Assembly: GCA_025594325.1 (NCBI GenBank)
Contig: JANHCV010000012.1
Span: forward strand, 1-64,000
DNA from: Blastocladiella emersonii ATCC 22665
Taxonomy: Eukaryota; Blastocladiomycota; Blastocladiomycetes; Blastocladiales; Blastocladiaceae
DNA length: 64,000 nt
Direction of reading: 5' to 3'
This document shows, in pieces, positions 13,856-27,685 of the stretch (positions are counted from its first letter, which is position 1; each line of letters starts with the position of its first letter). The notes under the pieces are model-generated. The model saw only the letters and a list, made by a program, of their open reading frames with translations, ran no database searches and was not told the DNA's origin. The position numbers and the translations under genes are program-made.

Positions 13856-16621
13856 TCTGGCGCTTTGGTTCCTTGCCCACCTGGACGTGAGGGTATACGA
13901 AGATTTGATTGAGTATAGTTATGTTTGAGTACCATGACAATTATCAGCGTGGCGGGATTGATACATCCCGCTTGTCGGAAATTTTGTTGGTTCAATACTG
14001 TGATTTATCGGCCCTTGCCCACCTGGACATGGGGCACTCGAAGATTTGAGTATGGTTTCGTTTGAGTGCCATGACAATTATCTGCGTGGCTGGTTTACGA
14101 CATTTCTTTGGTCAGATATTGTGTTGCTGTGATACTGTGATTTATGGGTCCCTGGCTAGCTGGACAAGCGGGAAGTGAAAGATTTGAATATGGTTTTGTT
14201 TGAGTATCAAGACCATTACCTGCGTGGTCGGTTATGTAGACTCCTATGGTCAGATATTTTGTTGGTTTGATACTGTGATTTATGGGTCTCCAACCTGCTG
14301 GACATCTGGGAAGTCATAGATTTGAGTATGGTTTTGTTTGAGTACCATGACAATTATCTCCGCAGCTTGTTTACTATGTTTCCATGGTCAGTTTTATTGT
14401 TGCTTTGAATTTACGATTTATGGGTCCTGAACAAGCTGGACATGTGAATAGTCAAAGACTTGACTATGGTTTTGTTTGAGTGCCATGACAATTACCTACG
14501 TGGCTTGTATACTCTATTTCCATGGTCAGATATTTGTTGGTTCGATATTACGATTTATGGGTCCTCAACCAGCTTGACATGCGGGAAAGCAAAGATTAGA
14601 ATATGGTTTTGATTAAGTACCATGACAATCATCTGCGTGGCTGGTTTACTATATTTCCATGGTCAGATATTTTGTTGGTTCGATACTGTGATGTATGGGT
14701 CCCTGGCCAGCTGGACACACGGTAAAGCAAAGACTTGAAGATGGTTTTGTTTGAGTACCATAACAATCATGTACGAGGTTGGTTTACTATCTTTCTGTTG
14801 TCAAATATTTAGTTGCCGTGATACTGTGATTTATGGGTCCCTGGCTAGCAGGACAAGCGGGTAGTCAAAGATTTGAATATGGTTTTGTTCGACTACCATG
14901 ACAATTGTCTCCGTGGCTGGTTTGGTACGTCCCTATCATTGGTAAATTCATTGCGTGCATATTGTGATTCGTGGAGGGTCAATGTTGCTGCTACCTTGCC
15001 CGCATGCGCGCTGCGTCCGCCGACCCACCTAGGCCAGACAGGAAGGAAAGGGGACCCCAAGAGCCCCACGACACCACTGTAGCTCCACTACCACCACAGC
15101 ACCCACCAACACCACCTACAAACAAACACGACCCGCCAAGGCGCACGCAGCGACACCCGCAGCCATGCATGCCATGGCGTTGGTGGATGGTGGCCAACCA
15201 ATCCTCATCACACACGACACGTATGAAGGTCTGCCTGCATCCACCCATCCATTCATTCAACACACGCTCCCTCACGCACCCTTTCACTTGTGTTGCTTGA
15301 CAGCCAGCTAGCCAGGTCCGGCTGCTGCTACCTATCCATTCTGCCTGCCTCCCACGCCCGCCGCGTCCTGAGCCAGGCAGGGCTGTGCTGCGATACACGG
15401 CCGCGGCCAGTCCACGGTAATGGTACCCATGCAGTACGTTCCATGGCCGCCCGGCCACCCTAGCTTGGTGCTTGTGTGTCCCCTTGGTCACCTTGGTCAC
15501 CTTGGTCACCTTGGTCACCTTGGTCACTTGGTCACTTGGTCTCTTGGTCTCTTGGCGCTTGTGATGGAGGTCTATCTAACCCAGGCACGCACGGACACAG
15601 GCCCGCACGCCCACACGCACTCCCGCCAGGAGCATGTGGTGTGTGGGTCATCATCCACCATTCAGTTTGTAGTCCCTAGCACCCCTTGGCCCCAGCACTG
15701 TCTCCTTCCTGCAGGAGGAGCCCTGCCGCCTCAGCCCTCCGCAGCCAGCCCTCTGCAGCCCAGTGAAGCAGTACGGCTGCTACGCTGTTTGCAAGGTACG
15801 GTGGCCAGGGCGACGCAGGTGCTGTGGTGTTGCTTGCCACTTGGCTGGCGACAGGGGCTGGCGCACCCATTGCAAGGCGTTCTGACGGACCCCGCGGCCA
15901 TGAAAGCATGGGGGCAGCACTGGACACGAGTCTATCAATCAACGGCACTGGGAGGGCAGGCAGGCGCACCCGTTGGAGCGAGCCGACCTGGATGATAAAT
16001 CATTGTTGAGTTGAGGACGCCTTGCATGCCTGCCGTTCATGCGAGCGTGTGTGACACCAGGGTGGCCGTTTGCGCCGTGTGCGCACGGCGTGGAGCGCCA
16101 GGCGCTGTGCGCTGTGCGCGCTGCACGGTGCGTGGTGTACATCCGTCAGCGGGTGAGTGGTTTCACGCGGATAGACAGAGGAGCTGCTCGGAACCCTCGT
16201 TGGCCCATCATCATGCAGGGCTTGGAGTGGACAGCAGAGCTGGCAGCCTGGAGGAGACCAGTCGTATATTGACAAACCGAACCCCTCTCAGACTACATAC
16301 GAGATAGATAATATCTACTGGGTGGGCGCTGTCAGTCAGGCTGTCAGTGTGGCAGGCTGCCAGGCTGCCAGGCTGCCAGGGCTCATCATTCATTCCTTTG
16401 TTGGCTGGGACGGCAACCAGAGAGCGCGGGCCCACAAAGACTTGCGAGGCGGTGTGGGTGTTCGGATAGCAGGTAGGCAAGTTGGCAGGTTGGCAGGTTG
16501 GCAGGCTGGCAGGTTGGCCGTTTACTTAGTTGATTGGACCGTGTACTTTGACGACGGGCTCCATACTTAGGGGATCGAAGAGTTGGCTAGTGGAGTGTGC
16601 ACAAAGCGGTAGATTTGAATA
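13856..16621 (+). repeat. Satellite unit 6
   Basis: Common type at the tracked variant sites. Confidence 0.95.
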
Positions 16622-19387
16622 TCTGGCGCTTTGGTTCCTTGCCCACCTGGACGTGAGGGTATACGAAGATTTGATTGAGTATAGTTATGTTTGAGTACCA
16701 TGACAATTATCAGCGTGGCGGGATTGATACATCCCGCTTGTCGGAAATTTTGTTGGTTCAATACTGTGATTTATCGGCCCTTGCCCACCTGGACATGGGG
16801 CACTCGAAGATTTGAGTATGGTTTCGTTTGAGTGCCATGACAATTATCTGCGTGGCTGGTTTACGACATTTCTTTGGTCAGATATTGTGTTGCTGTGATA
16901 CTGTGATTTATGGGTCCCTGGCTAGCTGGACAAGCGGGAAGTGAAAGATTTGAATATGGTTTTGTTTGAGTATCAAGACCATTACCTGCGTGGTCGGTTA
17001 TGTAGACTCCTATGGTCAGATATTTTGTTGGTTTGATACTGTGATTTATGGGTCTCCAACCTGCTGGACATCTGGGAAGTCATAGATTTGAGTATGGTTT
17101 TGTTTGAGTACCATGACAATTATCTCCGCAGCTTGTTTACTATGTTTCCATGGTCAGTTTTATTGTTGCTTTGAATTTACGATTTATGGGTCCTGAACAA
17201 GCTGGACATGTGAATAGTCAAAGACTTGACTATGGTTTTGTTTGAGTGCCATGACAATTACCTACGTGGCTTGTATACTCTATTTCCATGGTCAGATATT
17301 TGTTGGTTCGATATTACGATTTATGGGTCCTCAACCAGCTTGACATGCGGGAAAGCAAAGATTAGAATATGGTTTTGATTAAGTACCATGACAATCATCT
17401 GCGTGGCTGGTTTACTATATTTCCATGGTCAGATATTTTGTTGGTTCGATACTGTGATGTATGGGTCCCTGGCCAGCTGGACACACGGTAAAGCAAAGAC
17501 TTGAAGATGGTTTTGTTTGAGTACCATAACAATCATGTACGAGGTTGGTTTACTATCTTTCTGTTGTCAAATATTTAGTTGCCGTGATACTGTGATTTAT
17601 GGGTCCCTGGCTAGCAGGACAAGCGGGTAGTCAAAGATTTGAATATGGTTTTGTTCGACTACCATGACAATTGTCTCCGTGGCTGGTTTGGTACGTCCCT
17701 ATCATTGGTAAATTCATTGCGTGCATATTGTGATTCGTGGAGGGTCAATGTTGCTGCTACCTTGCCCGCATGCGCGCTGCGTCCGCCGACCCACCTAGGC
17801 CAGACAGGAAGGAAAGGGGACCCCAAGAGCCCCACGACACCACTGTAGCTCCACTACCACCACAGCACCCACCAACACCACCTACAAACAAACACGACCC
17901 GCCAAGGCGCACGCAGCGACACCCGCAGCCATGCATGCCATGGCGTTGGTGGATGGTGGCCAACCAATCCTCATCACACACGACACGTATGAAGGTCTGC
18001 CTGCATCCACCCATCCATTCATTCAACACACGCTCCCTCACGCACCCTTTCACTTGTGTTGCTTGACAGCCAGCTAGCCAGGTCCGGCTGCTGCTACCTA
18101 TCCATTCTGCCTGCCTCCCACGCCCGCCGCGTCCTGAGCCAGGCAGGGCTGTGCTGCGATACACGGCCGCGGCCAGTCCACGGTAATGGTACCCATGCAG
18201 TACGTTCCATGGCCGCCCGGCCACCCTAGCTTGGTGCTTGTGTGTCCCCTTGGTCACCTTGGTCACCTTGGTCACCTTGGTCACCTTGGTCACTTGGTCA
18301 CTTGGTCTCTTGGTCTCTTGGCGCTTGTGATGGAGGTCTATCTAACCCAGGCACGCACGGACACAGGCCCGCACGCCCACACGCACTCCCGCCAGGAGCA
18401 TGTGGTGTGTGGGTCATCATCCACCATTCAGTTTGTAGTCCCTAGCACCCCTTGGCCCCAGCACTGTCTCCTTCCTGCAGGAGGAGCCCTGCCGCCTCAG
18501 CCCTCCGCAGCCAGCCCTCTGCAGCCCAGTGAAGCAGTACGGCTGCTACGCTGTTTGCAAGGTACGGTGGCCAGGGCGACGCAGGTGCTGTGGTGTTGCT
18601 TGCCACTTGGCTGGCGACAGGGGCTGGCGCACCCATTGCAAGGCGTTCTGACGGACCCCGCGGCCATGAAAGCATGGGGGCAGCACTGGACACGAGTCTA
18701 TCAATCAACGGCACTGGGAGGGCAGGCAGGCGCACCCGTTGGAGCGAGCCGACCTGGATGATAAATCATTGTTGAGTTGAGGACGCCTTGCATGCCTGCC
18801 GTTCATGCGAGCGTGTGTGACACCAGGGTGGCCGTTTGCGCCGTGTGCGCACGGCGTGGAGCGCCAGGCGCTGTGCGCTGTGCGCGCTGCACGGTGCGTG
18901 GTGTACATCCGTCAGCGGGTGAGTGGTTTCACGCGGATAGACAGAGGAGCTGCTCGGAACCCTCGTTGGCCCATCATCATGCAGGGCTTGGAGTGGACAG
19001 CAGAGCTGGCAGCCTGGAGGAGACCAGTCGTATATTGACAAACCGAACCCCTCTCAGACTACATACGAGATAGATAATATCTACTGGGTGGGCGCTGTCA
19101 GTCAGGCTGTCAGTGTGGCAGGCTGCCAGGCTGCCAGGCTGCCAGGGCTCATCATTCATTCCTTTGTTGGCTGGGACGGCAACCAGAGAGCGCGGGCCCA
19201 CAAAGACTTGCGAGGCGGTGTGGGTGTTCGGATAGCAGGTAGGCAAGTTGGCAGGTTGGCAGGTTGGCAGGCTGGCAGGTTGGCCGTTTACTTAGTTGAT
19301 TGGACCGTGTACTTTGACGACGGGCTCCATACTTAGGGGATCGAAGAGTTGGCTAGTGGAGTGTGCACAAAGCGGTAGATTTGAATA
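16622..19387 (+). repeat. Satellite unit 7
   Basis: Common type at the tracked variant sites. Confidence 0.95.
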
Positions 19388-22153
19388 TCTGGCGCTTTGG
19401 TTCCTTGCCCACCTGGACGTGAGGGTATACGAAGATTTGATTGAGTATAGTTATGTTTGAGTACCATGACAATTATCAGCGTGGCGGGATTGATACATCC
19501 CGCTTGTCGGAAATTTTGTTGGTTCAATACTGTGATTTATCGGCCCTTGCCCACCTGGACATGGGGCACTCGAAGATTTGAGTATGGTTTCGTTTGAGTG
19601 CCATGACAATTATCTGCGTGGCTGGTTTACGACATTTCTTTGGTCAGATATTGTGTTGCTGTGATACTGTGATTTATGGGTCCCTGGCTAGCTGGACAAG
19701 CGGGAAGTGAAAGATTTGAATATGGTTTTGTTTGAGTATCAAGACCATTACCTGCGTGGTCGGTTATGTAGACTCCTATGGTCAGATATTTTGTTGGTTT
19801 GATACTGTGATTTATGGGTCTCCAACCTGCTGGACATCTGGGAAGTCATAGATTTGAGTATGGTTTTGTTTGAGTACCATGACAATTATCTCCGCAGCTT
19901 GTTTACTATGTTTCCATGGTCAGTTTTATTGTTGCTTTGAATTTACGATTTATGGGTCCTGAACAAGCTGGACATGTGAATAGTCAAAGACTTGACTATG
20001 GTTTTGTTTGAGTGCCATGACAATTACCTACGTGGCTTGTATACTCTATTTCCATGGTCAGATATTTGTTGGTTCGATATTACGATTTATGGGTCCTCAA
20101 CCAGCTTGACATGCGGGAAAGCAAAGATTAGAATATGGTTTTGATTAAGTACCATGACAATCATCTGCGTGGCTGGTTTACTATATTTCCATGGTCAGAT
20201 ATTTTGTTGGTTCGATACTGTGATGTATGGGTCCCTGGCCAGCTGGACACACGGTAAAGCAAAGACTTGAAGATGGTTTTGTTTGAGTACCATAACAATC
20301 ATGTACGAGGTTGGTTTACTATCTTTCTGTTGTCAAATATTTAGTTGCCGTGATACTGTGATTTATGGGTCCCTGGCTAGCAGGACAAGCGGGTAGTCAA
20401 AGATTTGAATATGGTTTTGTTCGACTACCATGACAATTGTCTCCGTGGCTGGTTTGGTACGTCCCTATCATTGGTAAATTCATTGCGTGCATATTGTGAT
20501 TCGTGGAGGGTCAATGTTGCTGCTACCTTGCCCGCATGCGCGCTGCGTCCGCCGACCCACCTAGGCCAGACAGGAAGGAAAGGGGACCCCAAGAGCCCCA
20601 CGACACCACTGTAGCTCCACTACCACCACAGCACCCACCAACACCACCTACAAACAAACACGACCCGCCAAGGCGCACGCAGCGACACCCGCAGCCATGC
20701 ATGCCATGGCGTTGGTGGATGGTGGCCAACCAATCCTCATCACACACGACACGTATGAAGGTCTGCCTGCATCCACCCATCCATTCATTCAACACACGCT
20801 CCCTCACGCACCCTTTCACTTGTGTTGCTTGACAGCCAGCTAGCCAGGTCCGGCTGCTGCTACCTATCCATTCTGCCTGCCTCCCACGCCCGCCGCGTCC
20901 TGAGCCAGGCAGGGCTGTGCTGCGATACACGGCCGCGGCCAGTCCACGGTAATGGTACCCATGCAGTACGTTCCATGGCCGCCCGGCCACCCTAGCTTGG
21001 TGCTTGTGTGTCCCCTTGGTCACCTTGGTCACCTTGGTCACCTTGGTCACCTTGGTCACTTGGTCACTTGGTCTCTTGGTCTCTTGGCGCTTGTGATGGA
21101 GGTCTATCTAACCCAGGCACGCACGGACACAGGCCCGCACGCCCACACGCACTCCCGCCAGGAGCATGTGGTGTGTGGGTCATCATCCACCATTCAGTTT
21201 GTAGTCCCTAGCACCCCTTGGCCCCAGCACTGTCTCCTTCCTGCAGGAGGAGCCCTGCCGCCTCAGCCCTCCGCAGCCAGCCCTCTGCAGCCCAGTGAAG
21301 CAGTACGGCTGCTACGCTGTTTGCAAGGTACGGTGGCCAGGGCGACGCAGGTGCTGTGGTGTTGCTTGCCACTTGGCTGGCGACAGGGGCTGGCGCACCC
21401 ATTGCAAGGCGTTCTGACGGACCCCGCGGCCATGAAAGCATGGGGGCAGCACTGGACACGAGTCTATCAATCAACGGCACTGGGAGGGCAGGCAGGCGCA
21501 CCCGTTGGAGCGAGCCGACCTGGATGATAAATCATTGTTGAGTTGAGGACGCCTTGCATGCCTGCCGTTCATGCGAGCGTGTGTGACACCAGGGTGGCCG
21601 TTTGCGCCGTGTGCGCACGGCGTGGAGCGCCAGGCGCTGTGCGCTGTGCGCGCTGCACGGTGCGTGGTGTACATCCGTCAGCGGGTGAGTGGTTTCACGC
21701 GGATAGACAGAGGAGCTGCTCGGAACCCTCGTTGGCCCATCATCATGCAGGGCTTGGAGTGGACAGCAGAGCTGGCAGCCTGGAGGAGACCAGTCGTATA
21801 TTGACAAACCGAACCCCTCTCAGACTACATACGAGATAGATAATATCTACTGGGTGGGCGCTGTCAGTCAGGCTGTCAGTGTGGCAGGCTGCCAGGCTGC
21901 CAGGCTGCCAGGGCTCATCATTCATTCCTTTGTTGGCTGGGACGGCAACCAGAGAGCGCGGGCCCACAAAGACTTGCGAGGCGGTGTGGGTGTTCGGATA
22001 GCAGGTAGGCAAGTTGGCAGGTTGGCAGGTTGGCAGGCTGGCAGGTTGGCCGTTTACTTAGTTGATTGGACCGTGTACTTTGACGACGGGCTCCATACTT
22101 AGGGGATCGAAGAGTTGGCTAGTGGAGTGTGCACAAAGCGGTAGATTTGAATA
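19388..22153 (+). repeat. Satellite unit 8
   Basis: Common type at the tracked variant sites. Confidence 0.95.
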
Positions 22154-24919
22154 TCTGGCGCTTTGGTTCCTTGCCCACCTGGACGTGAGGGTATACGAAG
22201 ATTTGATTGAGTATAGTTATGTTTGAGTACCATGACAATTATCAGCGTGGCGGGATTGATACATCCCGCTTGTCGGAAATTTTGTTGGTTCAATACTGTG
22301 ATTTATCGGCCCTTGCCCACCTGGACATGGGGCACTCGAAGATTTGAGTATGGTTTCGTTTGAGTGCCATGACAATTATCTGCGTGGCTGGTTTACGACA
22401 TTTCTTTGGTCAGATATTGTGTTGCTGTGATACTGTGATTTATGGGTCCCTGGCTAGCTGGACAAGCGGGAAGTGAAAGATTTGAATATGGTTTTGTTTG
22501 AGTATCAAGACCATTACCTGCGTGGTCGGTTATGTAGACTCCTATGGTCAGATATTTTGTTGGTTTGATACTGTGATTTATGGGTCTCCAACCTGCTGGA
22601 CATCTGGGAAGTCATAGATTTGAGTATGGTTTTGTTTGAGTACCATGACAATTATCTCCGCAGCTTGTTTACTATGTTTCCATGGTCAGTTTTATTGTTG
22701 CTTTGAATTTACGATTTATGGGTCCTGAACAAGCTGGACATGTGAATAGTCAAAGACTTGACTATGGTTTTGTTTGAGTGCCATGACAATTACCTACGTG
22801 GCTTGTATACTCTATTTCCATGGTCAGATATTTGTTGGTTCGATATTACGATTTATGGGTCCTCAACCAGCTTGACATGCGGGAAAGCAAAGATTAGAAT
22901 ATGGTTTTGATTAAGTACCATGACAATCATCTGCGTGGCTGGTTTACTATATTTCCATGGTCAGATATTTTGTTGGTTCGATACTGTGATGTATGGGTCC
23001 CTGGCCAGCTGGACACACGGTAAAGCAAAGACTTGAAGATGGTTTTGTTTGAGTACCATAACAATCATGTACGAGGTTGGTTTACTATCTTTCTGTTGTC
23101 AAATATTTAGTTGCCGTGATACTGTGATTTATGGGTCCCTGGCTAGCAGGACAAGCGGGTAGTCAAAGATTTGAATATGGTTTTGTTCGACTACCATGAC
23201 AATTGTCTCCGTGGCTGGTTTGGTACGTCCCTATCATTGGTAAATTCATTGCGTGCATATTGTGATTCGTGGAGGGTCAATGTTGCTGCTACCTTGCCCG
23301 CATGCGCGCTGCGTCCGCCGACCCACCTAGGCCAGACAGGAAGGAAAGGGGACCCCAAGAGCCCCACGACACCACTGTAGCTCCACTACCACCACAGCAC
23401 CCACCAACACCACCTACAAACAAACACGACCCGCCAAGGCGCACGCAGCGACACCCGCAGCCATGCATGCCATGGCGTTGGTGGATGGTGGCCAACCAAT
23501 CCTCATCACACACGACACGTATGAAGGTCTGCCTGCATCCACCCATCCATTCATTCAACACACGCTCCCTCACGCACCCTTTCACTTGTGTTGCTTGACA
23601 GCCAGCTAGCCAGGTCCGGCTGCTGCTACCTATCCATTCTGCCTGCCTCCCACGCCCGCCGCGTCCTGAGCCAGGCAGGGCTGTGCTGCGATACACGGCC
23701 GCGGCCAGTCCACGGTAATGGTACCCATGCAGTACGTTCCATGGCCGCCCGGCCACCCTAGCTTGGTGCTTGTGTGTCACCTTGGTCACCTTGGTCACCT
23801 TGGTCACCTTGGTCACCTTGGTCACTTGGTCACTTGGTCTCTTGGTCTCTTGGCGCTTGTGATGGAGGTCTATCTAACCCAGGCACGCACGGACACAGGC
23901 CCGCACGCCCACACGCACTCCCGCCAGGAGCATGTGGTGTGTGGGTCATCATCCACCATTCAGTTTGTAGTCCCTAGCACCCCTTGGCCCCAGCACTGTC
24001 TCCTTCCTGCAGGAGGAGCCCTGCCGCCTCAGCCCTCCGCAGCCAGCCCTCTGCAGCCCAGTGAAGCAGTACGGCTGCTACGCTGTTTGCAAGGTACGGT
24101 GGCCAGGGCGACGCAGGTGCTGTGGTGTTGCTTGCCACTTGGCTGGCGACAGGGGCTGGCGCACCCATTGCAAGGCGTTCTGACGGACCCCGCGGCCATG
24201 AAAGCATGGGGGCAGCACTGGACACGAGTCTATCAATCAACGGCACTGGGAGGGCAGGCAGGCGCACCCGTTGGAGCGAGCCGACCTGGATGATAAATCA
24301 TTGTTGAGTTGAGGACGCCTTGCATGCCTGCCGTTCATGCGAGCGTGTGTGACACCAGGGTGGCCGTTTGCGCCGTGTGCGCACGGCGTGGAGCGCCAGG
24401 CGCTGTGCGCTGTGCGCGCTGCACGGTGCGTGGTGTACATCCGTCAGCGGGTGAGTGGTTTCACGCGGATAGACAGAGGAGCTGCTCGGAACCCTCGTTG
24501 GCCCATCATCATGCAGGGCTTGGAGTGGACAGCAGAGCTGGCAGCCTGGAGGAGACCAGTCGTATATTGACAAACCGAACCCCTCTCAGACTACATACGA
24601 GATAGATAATATCTACTGGGTGGGCGCTGTCAGTCAGGCTGTCAGTGTGGCAGGCTGCCAGGCTGCCAGGCTGCCAGGGCTCATCATTCATTCCTTTGTT
24701 GGCTGGGACGGCAACCAGAGAGCGCGGGCCCACAAAGACTTGCGAGGCGGTGTGGGTGTTCGGATAGCAGGTAGGCAAGTTGGCAGGTTGGCAGGTTGGC
24801 AGGCTGGCAGGTTGGCCGTTTACTTAGTTGATTGGACCGTGTACTTTGACGACGGGCTCCATACTTAGGGGATCGAAGAGTTGGCTAGTGGAGTGTGCAC
24901 AAAGCGGTAGATTTGAATA
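22154..24919 (+). repeat. Satellite unit 9
   Basis: Carries A at 23779, at the same offset as A1627 of unit 1; otherwise common type. Confidence 0.95.
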
Positions 24920-27685
24920 TCTGGCGCTTTGGTTCCTTGCCCACCTGGACGTGAGGGTATACGAAGATTTGATTGAGTATAGTTATGTTTGAGTACCATG
25001 ACAATTATCAGCGTGGCGGGATTGATACATCCCGCTTGTCGGAAATTTTGTTGGTTCAATACTGTGATTTATCGGCCCTTGCCCACCTGGACATGGGGCA
25101 CTCGAAGATTTGAGTATGGTTTCGTTTGAGTGCCATGACAATTATCTGCGTGGCTGGTTTACGACATTTCTTTGGTCAGATATTGTGTTGCTGTGATACT
25201 GTGATTTATGGGTCCCTGGCTAGCTGGACAAGCGGGAAGTGAAAGATTTGAATATGGTTTTGTTTGAGTATCAAGACCATTACCTGCGTGGTCGGTTATG
25301 TAGACTCCTATGGTCAGATATTTTGTTGGTTTGATACTGTGATTTATGGGTCTCCAACCTGCTGGACATCTGGGAAGTCATAGATTTGAGTATGGTTTTG
25401 TTTGAGTACCATGACAATTATCTCCGCAGCTTGTTTACTATGTTTCCATGGTCAGTTTTATTGTTGCTTTGAATTTACGATTTATGGGTCCTGAACAAGC
25501 TGGACATGTGAATAGTCAAAGACTTGACTATGGTTTTGTTTGAGTGCCATGACAATTACCTACGTGGCTTGTATACTCTATTTCCATGGTCAGATATTTG
25601 TTGGTTCGATATTACGATTTATGGGTCCTCAACCAGCTTGACATGCGGGAAAGCAAAGATTAGAATATGGTTTTGATTAAGTACCATGACAATCATCTGC
25701 GTGGCTGGTTTACTATATTTCCATGGTCAGATATTTTGTTGGTTCGATACTGTGATGTATGGGTCCCTGGCCAGCTGGACACACGGTAAAGCAAAGACTT
25801 GAAGATGGTTTTGTTTGAGTACCATAACAATCATGTACGAGGTTGGTTTACTATCTTTCTGTTGTCAAATATTTAGTTGCCGTGATACTGTGATTTATGG
25901 GTCCCTGGCTAGCAGGACAAGCGGGTAGTCAAAGATTTGAATATGGTTTTGTTCGACTACCATGACAATTGTCTCCGTGGCTGGTTTGGTACGTCCCTAT
26001 CATTGGTAAATTCATTGCGTGCATATTGTGATTCGTGGAGGGTCAATGTTGCTGCTACCTTGCCCGCATGCGCGCTGCGTCCGCCGACCCACCTAGGCCA
26101 GACAGGAAGGAAAGGGGACCCCAAGAGCCCCACGACACCACTGTAGCTCCACTACCACCACAGCACCCACCAACACCACCTACAAACAAACACGACCCGC
26201 CAAGGCGCACGCAGCGACACCCGCAGCCATGCATGCCATGGCGTTGGTGGATGGTGGCCAACCAATCCTCATCACACACGACACGTATGAAGGTCTGCCT
26301 GCATCCACCCATCCATTCATTCAACACACGCTCCCTCACGCACCCTTTCACTTGTGTTGCTTGACAGCCAGCTAGCCAGGTCCGGCTGCTGCTACCTATC
26401 CATTCTGCCTGCCTCCCACGCCCGCCGCGTCCTGAGCCAGGCAGGGCTGTGCTGCGATACACGGCCGCGGCCAGTCCACGGTAATGGTACCCATGCAGTA
26501 CGTTCCATGGCCGCCCGGCCACCCTAGCTTGGTGCTTGTGTGTCCCCTTGGTCACCTTGGTCACCTTGGTCACCTTGGTCACCTTGGTCACTTGGTCACT
26601 TGGTCTCTTGGTCTCTTGGCGCTTGTGATGGAGGTCTATCTAACCCAGGCACGCACGGACACAGGCCCGCACGCCCACACGCACTCCCGCCAGGAGCATG
26701 TGGTGTGTGGGTCATCATCCACCATTCAGTTTGTAGTCCCTAGCACCCCTTGGCCCCAGCACTGTCTCCTTCCTGCAGGAGGAGCCCTGCCGCCTCAGCC
26801 CTCCGCAGCCAGCCCTCTGCAGCCCAGTGAAGCAGTACGGCTGCTACGCTGTTTGCAAGGTACGGTGGCCAGGGCGACGCAGGTGCTGTGGTGTTGCTTG
26901 CCACTTGGCTGGCGACAGGGGCTGGCGCACCCATTGCAAGGCGTTCTGACGGACCCCGCGGCCATGAAAGCATGGGGGCAGCACTGGACACGAGTCTATC
27001 AATCAACGGCACTGGGAGGGCAGGCAGGCGCACCCGTTGGAGCGAGCCGACCTGGATGATAAATCATTGTTGAGTTGAGGACGCCTTGCATGCCTGCCGT
27101 TCATGCGAGCGTGTGTGACACCAGGGTGGCCGTTTGCGCCGTGTGCGCACGGCGTGGAGCGCCAGGCGCTGTGCGCTGTGCGCGCTGCACGGTGCGTGGT
27201 GTACATCCGTCAGCGGGTGAGTGGTTTCACGCGGATAGACAGAGGAGCTGCTCGGAACCCTCGTTGGCCCATCATCATGCAGGGCTTGGAGTGGACAGCA
27301 GAGCTGGCAGCCTGGAGGAGACCAGTCGTATATTGACAAACCGAACCCCTCTCAGACTACATACGAGATAGATAATATCTACTGGGTGGGCGCTGTCAGT
27401 CAGGCTGTCAGTGTGGCAGGCTGCCAGGCTGCCAGGCTGCCAGGGCTCATCATTCATTCCTTTGTTGGCTGGGACGGCAACCAGAGAGCGCGGGCCCACA
27501 AAGACTTGCGAGGCGGTGTGGGTGTTCGGATAGCAGGTAGGCAAGTTGGCAGGTTGGCAGGTTGGCAGGCTGGCAGGTTGGCCGTTTACTTAGTTGATTG
27601 GACCGTGTACTTTGACGACGGGCTCCATACTTAGGGGATCGAAGAGTTGGCTAGTGGAGTGTGCACAAAGCGGTAGATTTGAATA
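24920..27685 (+). repeat. Satellite unit 10
   Basis: Common type at the tracked variant sites. Confidence 0.95.
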
